A DNA stretch of 64,000 nt from Alcaligenaceae bacterium. GTDB lineage: Bacteria; Pseudomonadota; Gammaproteobacteria; Burkholderiales; Burkholderiaceae_B. Both the position numbers and the translations under genes were made by a program. The notes beneath the pieces were generated by a model. That model saw only the letters and a program-made list of their open reading frames with translations. It ran no database searches and was not told where the DNA came from. Shown here piece by piece: positions 18,544-27,271 of the stretch. The stretch lies in the NCBI GenBank assembly GCA_030538235.1, contig JAUNUJ010000004.1, forward strand, positions 161,735-225,734, written 5' to 3'. Positions within the stretch are counted from its first letter, which is position 1; each line of letters starts with the position of its first letter.

Positions 18544-19101
18544 CTACCCCTCCCGTGTACAAGGAAACATCTCCCTCTCTAATCCCGCTAAGGTACAAAA
18601 AAACTTCATTGGCTGATTACGCTCTTCTTCAGTCATGTCTCGAATCTCGGCAAAGGTGTAATGAATATATTCGGCGCGTAGGCGATCATAGCCGACGATA
18701 TCAACATAGTCGGTCACGATGACTTGGCGCACATAGTGTTTGGTGATCAGTGGATCATCTAATAGATTTTCTAAGGCTTGCTGTACGTCCACACCCTCTG
18801 CTACGGGCTTAAAGTACAGACAACCCGGCTTGATCACTTCGCCAGTCTGTGGATCGGGGGCATAGTTCTCATCATCAAGGACTTTGCCCAAAGGTAGTTC
18901 GACGCTCTCCGGCTCACCTGTCATAATGCTCAGTCTCACTAAAAATTCATACATGCTGATACTTTTGTCTTTCATCTTCTTTTCTCTCTGAAATAGCTTT
19001 TGTGTCAATTGATTGAGGTCTTGACGCCGATTTAAACGACCCATGTCGATTATCTTGGCATTTACTCCCTCTCTTTTAATACGCTGTTCGTAACTCATCA
19101 C
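18544..19101 (-). CDS. free-standing MmeI N-domain-like protein (185 residues)
   Basis: Second small relative of the methyltransferase N-terminal domain. It has YEFLVRL, DPQTGEVIKPGCLYFKPV, EGVDVQQALENLLDDPLI, RQVIVTDYVDIVGYDRLR and FFCTLAGLERE in the same order as the big protein (YEFLSLF, GEVAQRARVYFKPV, RFLIVTDFNELVAYD, FFLPLVGYER). It is somewhat closer to the methyltransferase than its 158-residue neighbour is. It is the first gene of the minus-strand run and faces the WYL regulator. Two ATGs stand together at its start. Function unknown; a role in the defence cluster is likely from position. Confidence 0.7.
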   Translation of the reverse strand: MMSYEQRIKREGVNAKIIDMGRLNRRQDLNQLTQKLFQREKKMKDKSISMYEFLVRLSIMTGEPESVELPLGKVLDDENYAPDPQTGEVIKPGCLYFKPVAEGVDVQQALENLLDDPLITKHYVRQVIVTDYVDIVGYDRLRAEYIHYTFAEIRDMTEEERNQPMKFFCTLAGLEREMFPCTREG

Positions 19102-19194
19102 TCAATTCCTCATAGGCTGTTTGTTTAAATTTTTTGTGTCCTTACGGCTTTTCTTTTTAAACTTTCTGACATATACTTATTAAAATAAACTTTT

Positions 19195-19231
19195 AGCGAC
19201 ATGTATATACTGTGTACATATATAGGTCGCT
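19195..19231. promoter_or_regulatory. inverted repeat in the divergent promoter region of the WYL regulator
   Basis: AGCGAC (19195-19200) and GTCGCT (19226-19231) are outer arms around an AT-rich, partly symmetric TGTATATACTGTGTACATATA core. It lies between the WYL gene and the first N-domain gene, where WYL/BrxR-type repressors usually bind. Confidence 0.45.
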
Positions 19232-19337
19232 TTTTCAAGCAGATTTTGTGATTTAGTGTGTCCTGTAAGGCACCTCGCCTACGGTTCATATTCGTACCTG
19301 CAACAGCTTTTCCCCATATATTTCATGGAGCTTTTCT

Positions 19338-20207
19338 ATGTCTAAAGAGCAAGATAATTGGCCAATGCGATGGGATCTTTTATTTCGCTATCGCATTATT
19401 GAGATCATTGCTCAGTGGGAGGGACGACTCACAACCAATCACTTACGTTCGACACTAGGAATTGGACGACAGCAGGCGTCTAAAGACATTAATGCTTATC
19501 TGACGGGCCAAGGACAAGGAAATCTGGTCTACGATAAACACCTCAAGGGGTATAAACCCACCCCTGAGTTTCAACCCCGCTTCACCACGGGGACGGCTGA
19601 TGAGTATCTGCATTTGTTAAGTCGGGATAAGCATATCACTCATACTTTTGCTAATCTGCATCTGGGTTTTGCGCATACCGAGGTAGTCAATGTGCCGGTG
19701 CGCAATATTAAACCGCAGATTCTACGAGTTTTAATTCAGGCAGCGCGACAAAATAAACGTGTCGAGATAAGCTACATATCCTTATCAAATCCTGTGGCAG
19801 AAACCCGAATCATTGCACCACATACCATTGTTTGTACTCCCCTACGCTGGCATATTCGAGCTTATTGCGAGAAGCAAAAGGACTATCGTGACTTTGTTTT
19901 GAGTCGTTTTCGTGATGAGGCGGAGCTCTTAACTGAATCGGAATTCACACAAGCCCAAGATGACCATTGGCAAACAGAAGTCGAAATCATTATTTGTCCG
20001 GATTCGAGATTAACTGCGGAGCAACAAGGCATTATTGAACGCGACTATGGGATGGCAGATGGCAAACTACGCCTCACCACACGAGCTGCCTTAGTGCCCT
20101 ATATGCTACAGGCATTTAATATCGATCCGCATAAGTTGGAAACCAAAGCCGAGGCCCAGCAAATTGTTGTTGAAAATCTCGCTGAACTGAGTCCTTATTG
20201 GTTTTAG
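19338..20207 (+). CDS. WYL-domain transcriptional regulator (BrxR/CapW-like) of the defence cluster
   Basis: 289 residues. An N-terminal winged helix (RYRIIEIIAQWEGRLTTNHL, then GIGRQQASKDINAYL) is followed by a WYL-type sensor domain (VEISYISLSNP, IIAPHTIVCTPLRWHIRAYC) and a C-terminal extension. This matches BrxR/CapW-type repressors that guard phage-defence operons and are thought to respond to nucleotide or nucleic-acid ligands. The ATG has GGAG 7 bases upstream. It is divergent from the N-domain, methyltransferase, helicase and nuclease genes, so it probably controls them. Confidence 0.87.
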   Translation: MSKEQDNWPMRWDLLFRYRIIEIIAQWEGRLTTNHLRSTLGIGRQQASKDINAYLTGQGQGNLVYDKHLKGYKPTPEFQPRFTTGTADEYLHLLSRDKHITHTFANLHLGFAHTEVVNVPVRNIKPQILRVLIQAARQNKRVEISYISLSNPVAETRIIAPHTIVCTPLRWHIRAYCEKQKDYRDFVLSRFRDEAELLTESEFTQAQDDHWQTEVEIIICPDSRLTAEQQGIIERDYGMADGKLRLTTRAALVPYMLQAFNIDPHKLETKAEAQQIVVENLAELSPYWF

Positions 20208-20316
20208 GGATTTCGGCGCTGATCAGTGAATTTGTCAGACCAGAAGTCATGGAGAATTTAGGAATGAGTTCATCCTCTAAATTTTTAACCTTCTCTCATA
20301 GAAACAAAGCTTATCA

Positions 20317-21081
20317 ATGGAAAACATCAATTCAGATTTAGAAACCTCCTTAAAAAACCTATTATTGCAAGCTGAACAGGGAGATTGTGACGCACAACTC
20401 ACTCTCGGCCGTTTGTACTACGGAGGTGAACTAATCGAACAAGATCTTCAAGCTTCTGCCCATTGGTTTTTACAAGCCGCTAATCAAAACAATGCACTTG
20501 CTCAAACCATGCTTGGGGTCATGTATAGCAATGGCGTAGAATTACCGCAAAATTACCAAGAAGCGACAAAATGGTATTTACTAGCTGCTGAACAAGGTAA
20601 TGAAATGGCTCAATATAATTTAGCCCTTTTATATGACGCTGGTACAAAAATCAAACAAAATCACCAAGAAGCAGCAAAATGGTATCATCGAGCCGCAGAG
20701 CAAGGCAATCCACGAGCTCAACGCAACTTAGCTGGTATGTATCTTAACGGTGATGGTGTCCAACAAAATGATAAAGAAGCCTTAAAGTGGTTCCAACTAG
20801 CCGCAGCCCAAGGTGATTCTAGTGCATTACTTAATCTTGGTTATATGTATAGCGGAGGTCGAGGGGTCAAACAAAATTACCTTGAAGCGGAGAGGTTCTA
20901 TCATATGGCCGCTGAGCAAGGTGAATTCGGCGCATATCAAAACTTAGGCGTTATGTATGCTAATGGACAAGGCGTAGAACAGAATCTCTCATTAGCAAAA
21001 GATTACTTTAAAAAAGCTTGCGACCACGGTTATCAAGCGAGCTGTGACGCATATGACCAAATCATCAATGCAGGTTTTTGA
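20317..21081 (+). CDS. Sel1-like repeat (tetratricopeptide-like) protein
   Basis: 254 residues made almost wholly of six Sel1 repeats of 36 residues (pattern AEQGNxxAQxNLGxMYxxGxGVxQ-N) and part of a seventh, ending with two Cys in the last unit. There is no signal peptide, so it is probably cytoplasmic. Sel1 repeats fold into helix pairs that bind other proteins. It starts 109 bases after the WYL gene on the same strand, but its repeat family is common and a link to defence is not shown. Confidence 0.85.
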   Translation: MENINSDLETSLKNLLLQAEQGDCDAQLTLGRLYYGGELIEQDLQASAHWFLQAANQNNALAQTMLGVMYSNGVELPQNYQEATKWYLLAAEQGNEMAQYNLALLYDAGTKIKQNHQEAAKWYHRAAEQGNPRAQRNLAGMYLNGDGVQQNDKEALKWFQLAAAQGDSSALLNLGYMYSGGRGVKQNYLEAERFYHMAAEQGEFGAYQNLGVMYANGQGVEQNLSLAKDYFKKACDHGYQASCDAYDQIINAGF

Positions 21082-21187
21082 TCCTCAAATAATATACTTA
21101 TTAGATAATTTTTTAAAGTAAGCACTAACGCTCAACTGATTTTCATGGTTCTGAACACTGCATCTTGGCAAGATATTCAACCGCTCA

Positions 21188-22498
21188 CTAGCCCCGCGGC
21201 CAACGCGGGTGCAAATCATCCACTATCAATAAATGACGATGCTCACCCTGCCCACTATGCTCTAGCAAATGTGGATGGTCTGCCGGTAAATCCGGGTGTT
21301 CATGAACAAACTCACCGACATCATGTCTTGGCCACACCTTTAAGGCAAGGAGCACACCGATAACACCAATTAACGACATAATGACAAAGGTTGTCTGCTG
21401 CCCAAAGCTAGCACCAAATCGCCCTGCCAATGGATAACATAGCAACCAACAGGCATGAGACAGCGCAAATTGTGCCGCAAACACGGCCGGCCGATCTTCG
21501 CTATGTGAGGAGCGACGCAACAGACGCCCCGATGGCGTTTGCGCCACGCTATAACCAAAGCCCATAACAAACCACAAAGGCAATAAGATGGTATAACTCT
21601 GGATCATCGCACCAATAGCGGTCCCTAGCACCAACACCATGGCCCCCGTGATCATCACCAATCGATCAGAGACTTTAGTTAATAGACCGGTTAAGGTTAA
21701 CGCGGCAATCATTGAACCACCACCAAAGGCCGCTAATGCCCAAGCAACCTCCGTATCACCCAAGCCAAAACGTGACTTCACGATGACCACGGTATTAACA
21801 ATCACCATGGCGCCCCCAGCGGCTACCGCTAGACTGATCGCTAGTAAACCACGCAAACGCGACGTCGCCAAATAAATTCTAACCCCTCGGGTGGTGCGAT
21901 CCCAAATACCTCGACGAGGCCCTGAAGCAGTCACGGGTAAACTGACACTCAACACCAAAGCAGCTGAGACGATAAAACCAATCACCGTACCAGCAAATAA
22001 ACTATGAAAACTGATAACCGTCAAGAGTGCAGCCGCTAGCATTGGAGAAATTAAATTCTCTAAATCGTAGGCCAAGCGTGACATGGATAAGGCTTTGGTA
22101 TATTCCTCTTCATCTGGGAGAATATCAGGAATTGTCGCCTGGAATGTCGGTGTAAAACCAGCTGATGCCGCCTGCAAAACAAAGATTAGCAGATAAACCT
22201 GCCAAACTTCCGTCACAAACGGCAAGCTCACAGCCACCGCCGCTCGCACCAAATCTAATGCAACTAATAGTGAGCGTCTAGGCACCCTATCCGCAAAGGC
22301 CTGAGCAATCGGCGCAATGCCAACATAGGCAATCATCTTTATTGCCAAGGCCGTACCAAGCACCGCCCCCGCATTTGGTCCTGCTAAATCATAAGCAAGT
22401 AGTCCCAGTGCTACCGTCATTAAACCCGTACCGATTAAGGCAATCACTTGGGCAGAGAACAAACGTCTATAGGTACGATTTTTAAGAATGGATAACAT
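21188..22498 (-). CDS. nreB: NreB-like MFS nickel/cobalt exporter with His-rich tail
   Basis: 436 residues with about 12 membrane helices, major facilitator superfamily. The loop motif ADRVPRRSLLVALD near residue 68 is the usual MFS cytoplasmic signature. The C-terminal 45 residues are rich in histidine (VHEHPDLPADHPHLLEHSGQ, then GEHRHL), as in NreB of nickel-resistant bacteria. It follows a CsoR/RcnR-family regulator gene, as in nreAB. It should pump Ni2+ (perhaps Co2+) out of the cytoplasm. Metal choice is inferred from the tail and the gene pair. Confidence 0.82.
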   Translation of the reverse strand: MLSILKNRTYRRLFSAQVIALIGTGLMTVALGLLAYDLAGPNAGAVLGTALAIKMIAYVGIAPIAQAFADRVPRRSLLVALDLVRAAVAVSLPFVTEVWQVYLLIFVLQAASAGFTPTFQATIPDILPDEEEYTKALSMSRLAYDLENLISPMLAAALLTVISFHSLFAGTVIGFIVSAALVLSVSLPVTASGPRRGIWDRTTRGVRIYLATSRLRGLLAISLAVAAGGAMVIVNTVVIVKSRFGLGDTEVAWALAAFGGGSMIAALTLTGLLTKVSDRLVMITGAMVLVLGTAIGAMIQSYTILLPLWFVMGFGYSVAQTPSGRLLRRSSHSEDRPAVFAAQFALSHACWLLCYPLAGRFGASFGQQTTFVIMSLIGVIGVLLALKVWPRHDVGEFVHEHPDLPADHPHLLEHSGQGEHRHLLIVDDLHPRWPRG

Positions 22499-22556
22499 GG
22501 GTTCTCTTTAGAGAAGTTTCGTCAGTGATTTAATTTCGTCTAACCCGGCAGCCGCA

Positions 22557-22751
22557 TCAATCAATATGATCATGTATCAGCACGCGTTTAGTCGCGGTAA
22601 TCGCACTTTCAACGGCACTTAATTGACACGCGATATCAAGGCAGACCTGCTCCTCTTCAATCATCGTCATCACATGCCGAAGGTACCCCTCTGCGCATTT
22701 TAGTCGCTTGTTAAGCGCCGGATGAGTTGCGTGTTTATGTGGAGTATTCAT
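22557..22751 (-). CDS. nreA: CsoR/RcnR-family metal-sensing repressor (NreA-like), probably frameshifted
   Basis: 64 residues; the family is usually about 85-90. It has the helical pattern KRLKCAEGYLRHVMTMIEE, CLDIACQLSAVESAI and LIHDHID, with Cys37 and His60/62 at likely metal positions and extra N-terminal histidines. The frame stops just after DHID. Shifting by one base, the next codons read IDAAAGLDEIKSLTKLL to a stop at 22508, which resembles the normal family C-terminus. A frameshift (or sequencing error) is likely. The gene stands directly before nreB and behind a perfect palindrome. Confidence 0.75.
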   Translation of the reverse strand: MNTPHKHATHPALNKRLKCAEGYLRHVMTMIEEEQVCLDIACQLSAVESAITATKRVLIHDHID

Positions 22752-22761
22752 GCAAAAATGA

Positions 22762-22779
22762 TATCCCCCTAGGGGGATA
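22762..22779. promoter_or_regulatory. palindromic operator for the NreA-like repressor
   Basis: TATCCCCCTAGGGGGATA is a perfect 18-base palindrome ending 11 bases before the regulator ATG. G/C tracts around a central TA are the hallmark of CsoR/RcnR/NreA operators. It fits autoregulation of the nreAB pair by metal. Confidence 0.8.
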
Positions 22780-23233
22780 CAGTCAATGGATTATTTGCTT
22801 TGAAAAAGTCGTAATTGACCCTAGGAAAAGTACTTTGACACATCCATTCATTGAACCATGTCAGGAAAATCCTTCTTGATAGTTTCTCGAAGAAGGGTCA
22901 AGAAGCTGTTGACTGAACCGACATGAACCTCAGTTGACAACTATTCTTTATTTAAATACCCACAAATTGGACTTCTGTAAATTTAAAACCTTTCGTGATT
23001 TCTTCCATCATGATAACGATGACAGAAACCTCTGGTTTTGATATGTGACTTTTTACGCCATGCTTAAGCTCATGTTCCAGGCCATAAGCTCGTATCCTAG
23101 CGTCCTAAGCACAATATTCTGAGTTTTAATAAGCAAATACGTAGACTCATGAATAAGAAAAATTAAGTCAGAAGATTTTAACTATAATGCATCCATCATA
23201 TATCTATTTAACTATCTTGAAATACGTCACTAT
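22780..23233. other. 454-base non-coding gap
   Basis: It holds a weak hairpin near 22870-22900 (CCTTCTT pairs with AAGAAGG) and AT-rich sequence that may include the promoter of the membrane-protein gene. I see no gene or remnant that I can name. Confidence 0.5.
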
Positions 23234-23983
23234 ATGAGCTATTTAAAAACCAATTTTATGTATTCACCTTTGACTTTTTGGGATAGAGTTAAGGTTATTT
23301 CTTGTCTTGCATACTTGGTTGTGAGTGTTGTTGTCATTCTGTATAACCTTGTGGTCTATTTGGTTTTTTACCACATGGTCAGCTTTATAATTGATATTTT
23401 TATCACTGCGACTCAAGGCGAATCGTCTTCTCAATCAACAAACAGCACTCTCGATGAGTTTTTTACTTTCTTAAAATTACCAATTTTGTTTGGACTCTTA
23501 TTAGCCTTACCATTTGTACTTGTGCTGATCGGGTTATATCGTATTAAAGCTAAAAAGAGCTTCACTTTTTTTAAAAGAAGCATCATCTTTATACAGTTCC
23601 TATGGATTTTTGCTGTCGCACCACATTACTTGGGAATCATAGAATTAATGGAGCCTGCTCCCCACTCTGTAGATGAGAATTTGCTAACAGGGATATGGCT
23701 GCGAATCTTTGTGGTCTGCTTTACTTTATTCGCAATACATTATTTCCTCTACCTTCCTCTTGCCAAGCATCGTATGTGGGTGATGGACAATGGTTTCTTG
23801 GCAACAAAAGCCGAGCCTGATAACCCACCTGCTCCCAGCAATGAGGAACTGGTCTCAACGCTACCTATCGAGGAACAAATAGCTAAATGGCAATCGTTGC
23901 TTATTAATAAGCAGATTAGCCTAGCAGAGTTTAATAAAATCAGAGGAAAACTGATGGAGATGAGATATCGCTCCATCACGTAA
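23234..23983 (+). CDS. hypothetical membrane protein with SHOCT-like tail
   Basis: 249 residues with four predicted membrane helices (about 25-55, 75-100, 108-130 and 150-172). The polar C-terminus (PIEEQIAKWQSLLINKQISL, then AEFNKIRGKLM) resembles the SHOCT/short helical tail often found at the ends of membrane or phage proteins. I do not recognise the family beyond that. It stands alone, followed by a good terminator, so it is probably a single-gene unit. Confidence 0.65.
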   Translation: MSYLKTNFMYSPLTFWDRVKVISCLAYLVVSVVVILYNLVVYLVFYHMVSFIIDIFITATQGESSSQSTNSTLDEFFTFLKLPILFGLLLALPFVLVLIGLYRIKAKKSFTFFKRSIIFIQFLWIFAVAPHYLGIIELMEPAPHSVDENLLTGIWLRIFVVCFTLFAIHYFLYLPLAKHRMWVMDNGFLATKAEPDNPPAPSNEELVSTLPIEEQIAKWQSLLINKQISLAEFNKIRGKLMEMRYRSIT

Positions 23984-24000
23984 GTAGAGCGGTGAAGATG

Positions 24001-24032
24001 GTCGAATTTTGTAATTTTTCGACTATTTTTTT
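24001..24032 (+). terminator. rho-independent terminator
   Basis: GTCGAA (24001-24006) pairs with TTCGAC (24018-24023) and is followed by TATTTTTTTATT. It closes the membrane-protein gene. Confidence 0.7.
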
Positions 24033-24054
24033 ATTGCCTTTTGATCCTATCTGT

Positions 24055-25275
24055 CTATCGATACAGCACGGTTTTTAAATAATCCTCGGTGAGTTCAAAC
24101 TCAGGCTCTTTACCACTCAGAGCTTTAGTCAGAGGAACAATTTTTGTTCTAACCCCCATGCCGCGATAATCAACATAACCATAGTCACGTAAGACCTCCA
24201 TCACAATGGTATTACGTGGTGAACGTTGTCCTGCCTTCATCTTTTCAACTGTCATTGAATTAGGTAAAGCTCCCGGACTGATAATTTCAAGGCGGTCTGA
24301 ATAAGCCGACACTTCGATTTCAACAAAGCGAGTCCAGTCCCTGTGAGCTAGTGCATTAATTAAAGTTTCTCGAACGGCTTCGAGCGGATAAAACCATTGA
24401 GTTTCACGACGTAAGCTTTGATTAACCTCACCGGCTTCTTGAGAGATAAATGGGGTCATAATCTGCATAAAACGCTCAATGATCCCACCATCAATTAGAC
24501 GTTTATCAGCCTGCTCTACATCAAATCGACCGACCATCGGACCATCAATAATCTCGTCGAGGACTGCCTGATATTCCTTATCTTCACCATGAAAAGCCAT
24601 AACCCTCAACCCCGCTTGTTTTAAATAGCGGCGTGGACTCTTACCGAAAAGAAGCAACCCTGCAATTGTGCAACACAAATTACCGGCCGCTTCGGTAAGA
24701 AAACCCAATGCAAGTAAGCGAGTCTGCCAAGCTTCAGGCGATTGAGGAACATCCGGGTCACATAAAATATCACGAATATAATTGACAAGCCGAGCATCAT
24801 CCAAAGAATTTATATCGGTCCTTGGTACAGGCATAGCTTCAGTATGCAACATGCCACCTAATTCAAATAAGCGCATTTGTTGCTCACGGATTGCTAGCCT
24901 CGACGTAGTTCCGATACGAATATAGATTTCCTCTTTACCATCATGGCGAAGTACATAAGGCTTAGAAATACCTAGGGAAAAACTAACAACCGCAATGATT
25001 TTGTCATCATCCAGTTTCACTTCTTCATAAAAAGGCAAAATCATCGGGTGAATCTTGCTTTGGAAAACATTCATCACCCATTTTTCAAGGTCTGCTCTCT
25101 GGATGCCAGTGATTGAACCATCATCTTCTACACCCAATAGAATTCGACCGCCTTGGAAGTTGGCCATGGCCACCACTTCTTTAGCTAATTGCTCAGGACG
25201 AATATCATCTCGCTTAAACTCAATACCTGAGTTTTCACCATTAGTGATGATTTCTAATAATTCTGTTTTTAGCAT
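24055..25275 (-). CDS. AlbA_2 (Schlafen-type) DNA-binding and ATP-binding regulator-like protein
   Basis: 406 residues. The N-terminal AlbA_2 domain shows GIEFKRDDIRPEQLAKEVVA and GGRILLGVEDDGSITGI. The C-terminal part has REALINALAHRDW and later GMGV, the HATPase_c_4-type ATP fold usual in this architecture. Proteins of this kind are often annotated as transcriptional regulators or ATP-dependent helicase-like, and some occur in defence islands. It sits just outside the tRNA-Pro integrative element. Precise role unknown. Confidence 0.8.
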   Translation of the reverse strand: MLKTELLEIITNGENSGIEFKRDDIRPEQLAKEVVAMANFQGGRILLGVEDDGSITGIQRADLEKWVMNVFQSKIHPMILPFYEEVKLDDDKIIAVVSFSLGISKPYVLRHDGKEEIYIRIGTTSRLAIREQQMRLFELGGMLHTEAMPVPRTDINSLDDARLVNYIRDILCDPDVPQSPEAWQTRLLALGFLTEAAGNLCCTIAGLLLFGKSPRRYLKQAGLRVMAFHGEDKEYQAVLDEIIDGPMVGRFDVEQADKRLIDGGIIERFMQIMTPFISQEAGEVNQSLRRETQWFYPLEAVRETLINALAHRDWTRFVEIEVSAYSDRLEIISPGALPNSMTVEKMKAGQRSPRNTIVMEVLRDYGYVDYRGMGVRTKIVPLTKALSGKEPEFELTEDYLKTVLYR

Positions 25276-25485
25276 AATTGACTCCTAAGCTATGAATAAC
25301 TTAAATAATATAATTCCGCTATTGATTTGATATATCATAAAAAACAATCGCATCAATGCCTAACTTACTCGTCGAATTATGAAATCCCTATTGTTTGATG
25401 ATTATTTATTGTTATCAGGACATATTTAGAGCAAGTAGCAAAAACATAAAAAAAGGCTTATGGATAAAAACCCCTAAGCCCTTGA

Positions 25486-25538
25486 ATTTATTGGTCGGAA
25501 CGGAAGGATTTGAACCTTCTACCCCTTGCACCCCATGC
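25486..25538. repeat. attachment-site repeat, distal copy (partial tRNA-Pro 3' end)
   Basis: 53 bases matching 32334-32386 with a single difference (T at 25520 against G at 32368). The copy contains the last ~47 bases of tRNA-Pro and stops after CCCCATGC, so it cannot encode a tRNA. It marks the far end of the integrative element. Confidence 0.9.
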
Positions 25539-25674
25539 GCTTAAATACAATAAACTAATGAAATCATTTGGAATGGTTTAGACCGTCAAAACCCTTATAA
25601 ACAAAGGCTAACAGGATTATATTTTATTTATCTTAGTCAAAAGCGGTATAATCAGATATAATCTAAAACAACAA

Positions 25675-25699
25675 TTTGTTTACCCATTTGTTTACCCAT
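25675..25699. repeat. 25-base repeat near the left end, candidate integrase arm site
   Basis: A tandem pair of TTTGTTTACCCAT words, identical to 32258-32282 near the other end. Copies inside both ends in the same orientation fit arm-type integrase sites. This copy also lies in the integrase promoter region. Confidence 0.65.
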
Positions 25700-25725
25700 C
25701 AGAATTAAAAGCAAGGTTTATTATC

Positions 25726-27162
25726 ATGGCGACTAGATACCCGAAAACAGGAAAAGGCACAAAATGGACTGCTAGAGAATTGGCGGCCATAAAGCAAGAT
25801 TGGATCGGTGATTCTATATCAGACGGTGAAGGACTTACTGGCGAAGTCCGCAAAAGCGGCGATGGTGTAACAATACCCTTTAGTTATGCCTTCAGATGGG
25901 AAGGAAAAACTACAAAACTATATTGTGGCTCATACCCTAATACACCAATTGCAGAAATCCGCGCCGTACGAGATGAAGCAAAAAAAGCACTAGCCCAAGG
26001 AATTGACCCAAGACTACAAAAAGAAGCTGAGCTAATACAGGAGCAGCAAAAAGTAAAAGCCGTTATTGAAAAGCAAAAACAAGAAGAGCTGGAAAACAAA
26101 ACCTTCGGTGAAATGTTTAACGCATGGCTTGATGGGGGCGTATCACGTGAAAACAATAACGCCCGCTTAATTCGTACATTCAACAAAGATGTATTGCCTA
26201 CCATTGGTGATAAACCCGTACGTGAAATAACTGAGCATGATTTAAGGAGTATTTACCGCAATGTATTAGCGCGCGGTACTGAGCTAAACCCGAGAGAACG
26301 CACTGTAGTAAGCCTTTCCGATGATGTACGACAGCTTTTTAAATGGGCTGATATGCGCCAACCATGGCGTTCCCTACTAGCAGAAGGCAATCCATCACTA
26401 CTAGTTGATATTAAGCAGATGATTTCATCTGACTACACAGAAGAACGTGATAGTGTTTTGACCTTTCAAGAAATCCGTAAACTAGACGGGCTTTTTAAGC
26501 AGCAAATACTTGATTACGCCGCAGCAGAAAACAAACGTACTGCTAAGCGCCCTCTTAACCCCCGTGCTGTATGTGCTGTGTGGTTATGCTTATCTACTAT
26601 TTGCCGCATTGGTGAGCTACTCATGAGCCGATGGGAGCATGTAGACTTTGATAACCGTATCTGGTTCATACCCGCAGCTAACACCAAAAGCACCCGTGGT
26701 AAAAAACAAGACCATTATGTTTACTTGTCGGACTTTTCTTTAAAGCAATTTGAAAAACTACGCAGCCTGACTGAAACTGAGTGGTGCTTTCCTTCACGTG
26801 ACGGAAGCAATCATGTATGTGTTAAGTCAGTATCAAAACTGATAGGTGACCGACAGGCGCAGTTCAAAGACCGCCCTAATGGGCTTAAAGGCCGCAGGAA
26901 TGATAACACCCTAGTGATTGGTGCTGAGGAATGGACACCGCACGATATGCGCCGTACAGGGGCAACTATCATGCAAAGTTTAGGTGTAAGCCTTGATGTG
27001 ATTGACCGCTGCCAAAACCATATTATTCAAGGCTCACGGACACGCCGCCATTACATGAAATACGACTATGCAAAAGAGAAACAAGAAGCATGGGAGCTAT
27101 TAGGCGGGCATATTGAAGAAATACTGAAGTCAGACAAGCTGATGTCTTTTAACGTGGCCTGA
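25726..27162 (+). CDS. tyrosine-type site-specific integrase (P4-like)
   Basis: 478 residues. The N-terminal DUF4102-type DNA-binding domain (about 1-115) has FSYAFRWEGKTTKLYCGSYP. The catalytic domain has the first Arg in ICRIGELLMSRW near residue 292, the HxxR box in PHDMRRTGAT near 405, and the Tyr in RRHYMKYDY near 445. It inserts and excises the element at tRNA-Pro. The gene reads inward from the left att copy, with the 25-base repeat just upstream of its start. Confidence 0.93.
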   Translation: MATRYPKTGKGTKWTARELAAIKQDWIGDSISDGEGLTGEVRKSGDGVTIPFSYAFRWEGKTTKLYCGSYPNTPIAEIRAVRDEAKKALAQGIDPRLQKEAELIQEQQKVKAVIEKQKQEELENKTFGEMFNAWLDGGVSRENNNARLIRTFNKDVLPTIGDKPVREITEHDLRSIYRNVLARGTELNPRERTVVSLSDDVRQLFKWADMRQPWRSLLAEGNPSLLVDIKQMISSDYTEERDSVLTFQEIRKLDGLFKQQILDYAAAENKRTAKRPLNPRAVCAVWLCLSTICRIGELLMSRWEHVDFDNRIWFIPAANTKSTRGKKQDHYVYLSDFSLKQFEKLRSLTETEWCFPSRDGSNHVCVKSVSKLIGDRQAQFKDRPNGLKGRRNDNTLVIGAEEWTPHDMRRTGATIMQSLGVSLDVIDRCQNHIIQGSRTRRHYMKYDYAKEKQEAWELLGGHIEEILKSDKLMSFNVA

Positions 27163-27181
27163 CTTACACCACCAGCTAAGC

Positions 27182-27236
27182 CCAGCACCTAGCCCGACGG
27201 GGCGAATAATCAGTTAGTCCGCTGATTCGGTGCTGG
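27182..27236. other. perfect three-way-junction structure downstream of the integrase gene
   Basis: CCAGCACC (27182-27189) pairs with GGTGCTGG (27229-27236). Inside are two hairpins: GCCC-GACG-GGGC (27192-27203) and AATCAG with CTGATT (27208-27227). All three stems are perfect. It starts 20 bases after the integrase stop. It could be a folded mRNA region, a terminator variant without T-run, or a single-strand recombination or replication signal. Confidence 0.55.
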
Positions 27237-27271
27237 CACTTATTTAATGGACTGTATCGAGGACAAAGATA

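Larger units (their letters stand above)
25276..25725. other. gap containing the left attachment repeat and integrase arm-site repeat
   Basis: This stretch spans the element boundary. It holds the 53-base att copy, a 25-base repeat shared with the far end, and no open frame. Sequence left of the att copy belongs to the host; right of it, to the element. Confidence 0.65.

Noticed and set aside
20317-21081. Sel1-repeat protein as part of the defence system
   Set aside because: It is close to the WYL gene, but the family is very common and no motif ties it to the cluster.
25486-25538. Second tRNA-Pro gene
   Set aside because: Only the 3' part is present; the D-arm and the 5' acceptor strand are missing, so it is an att copy.
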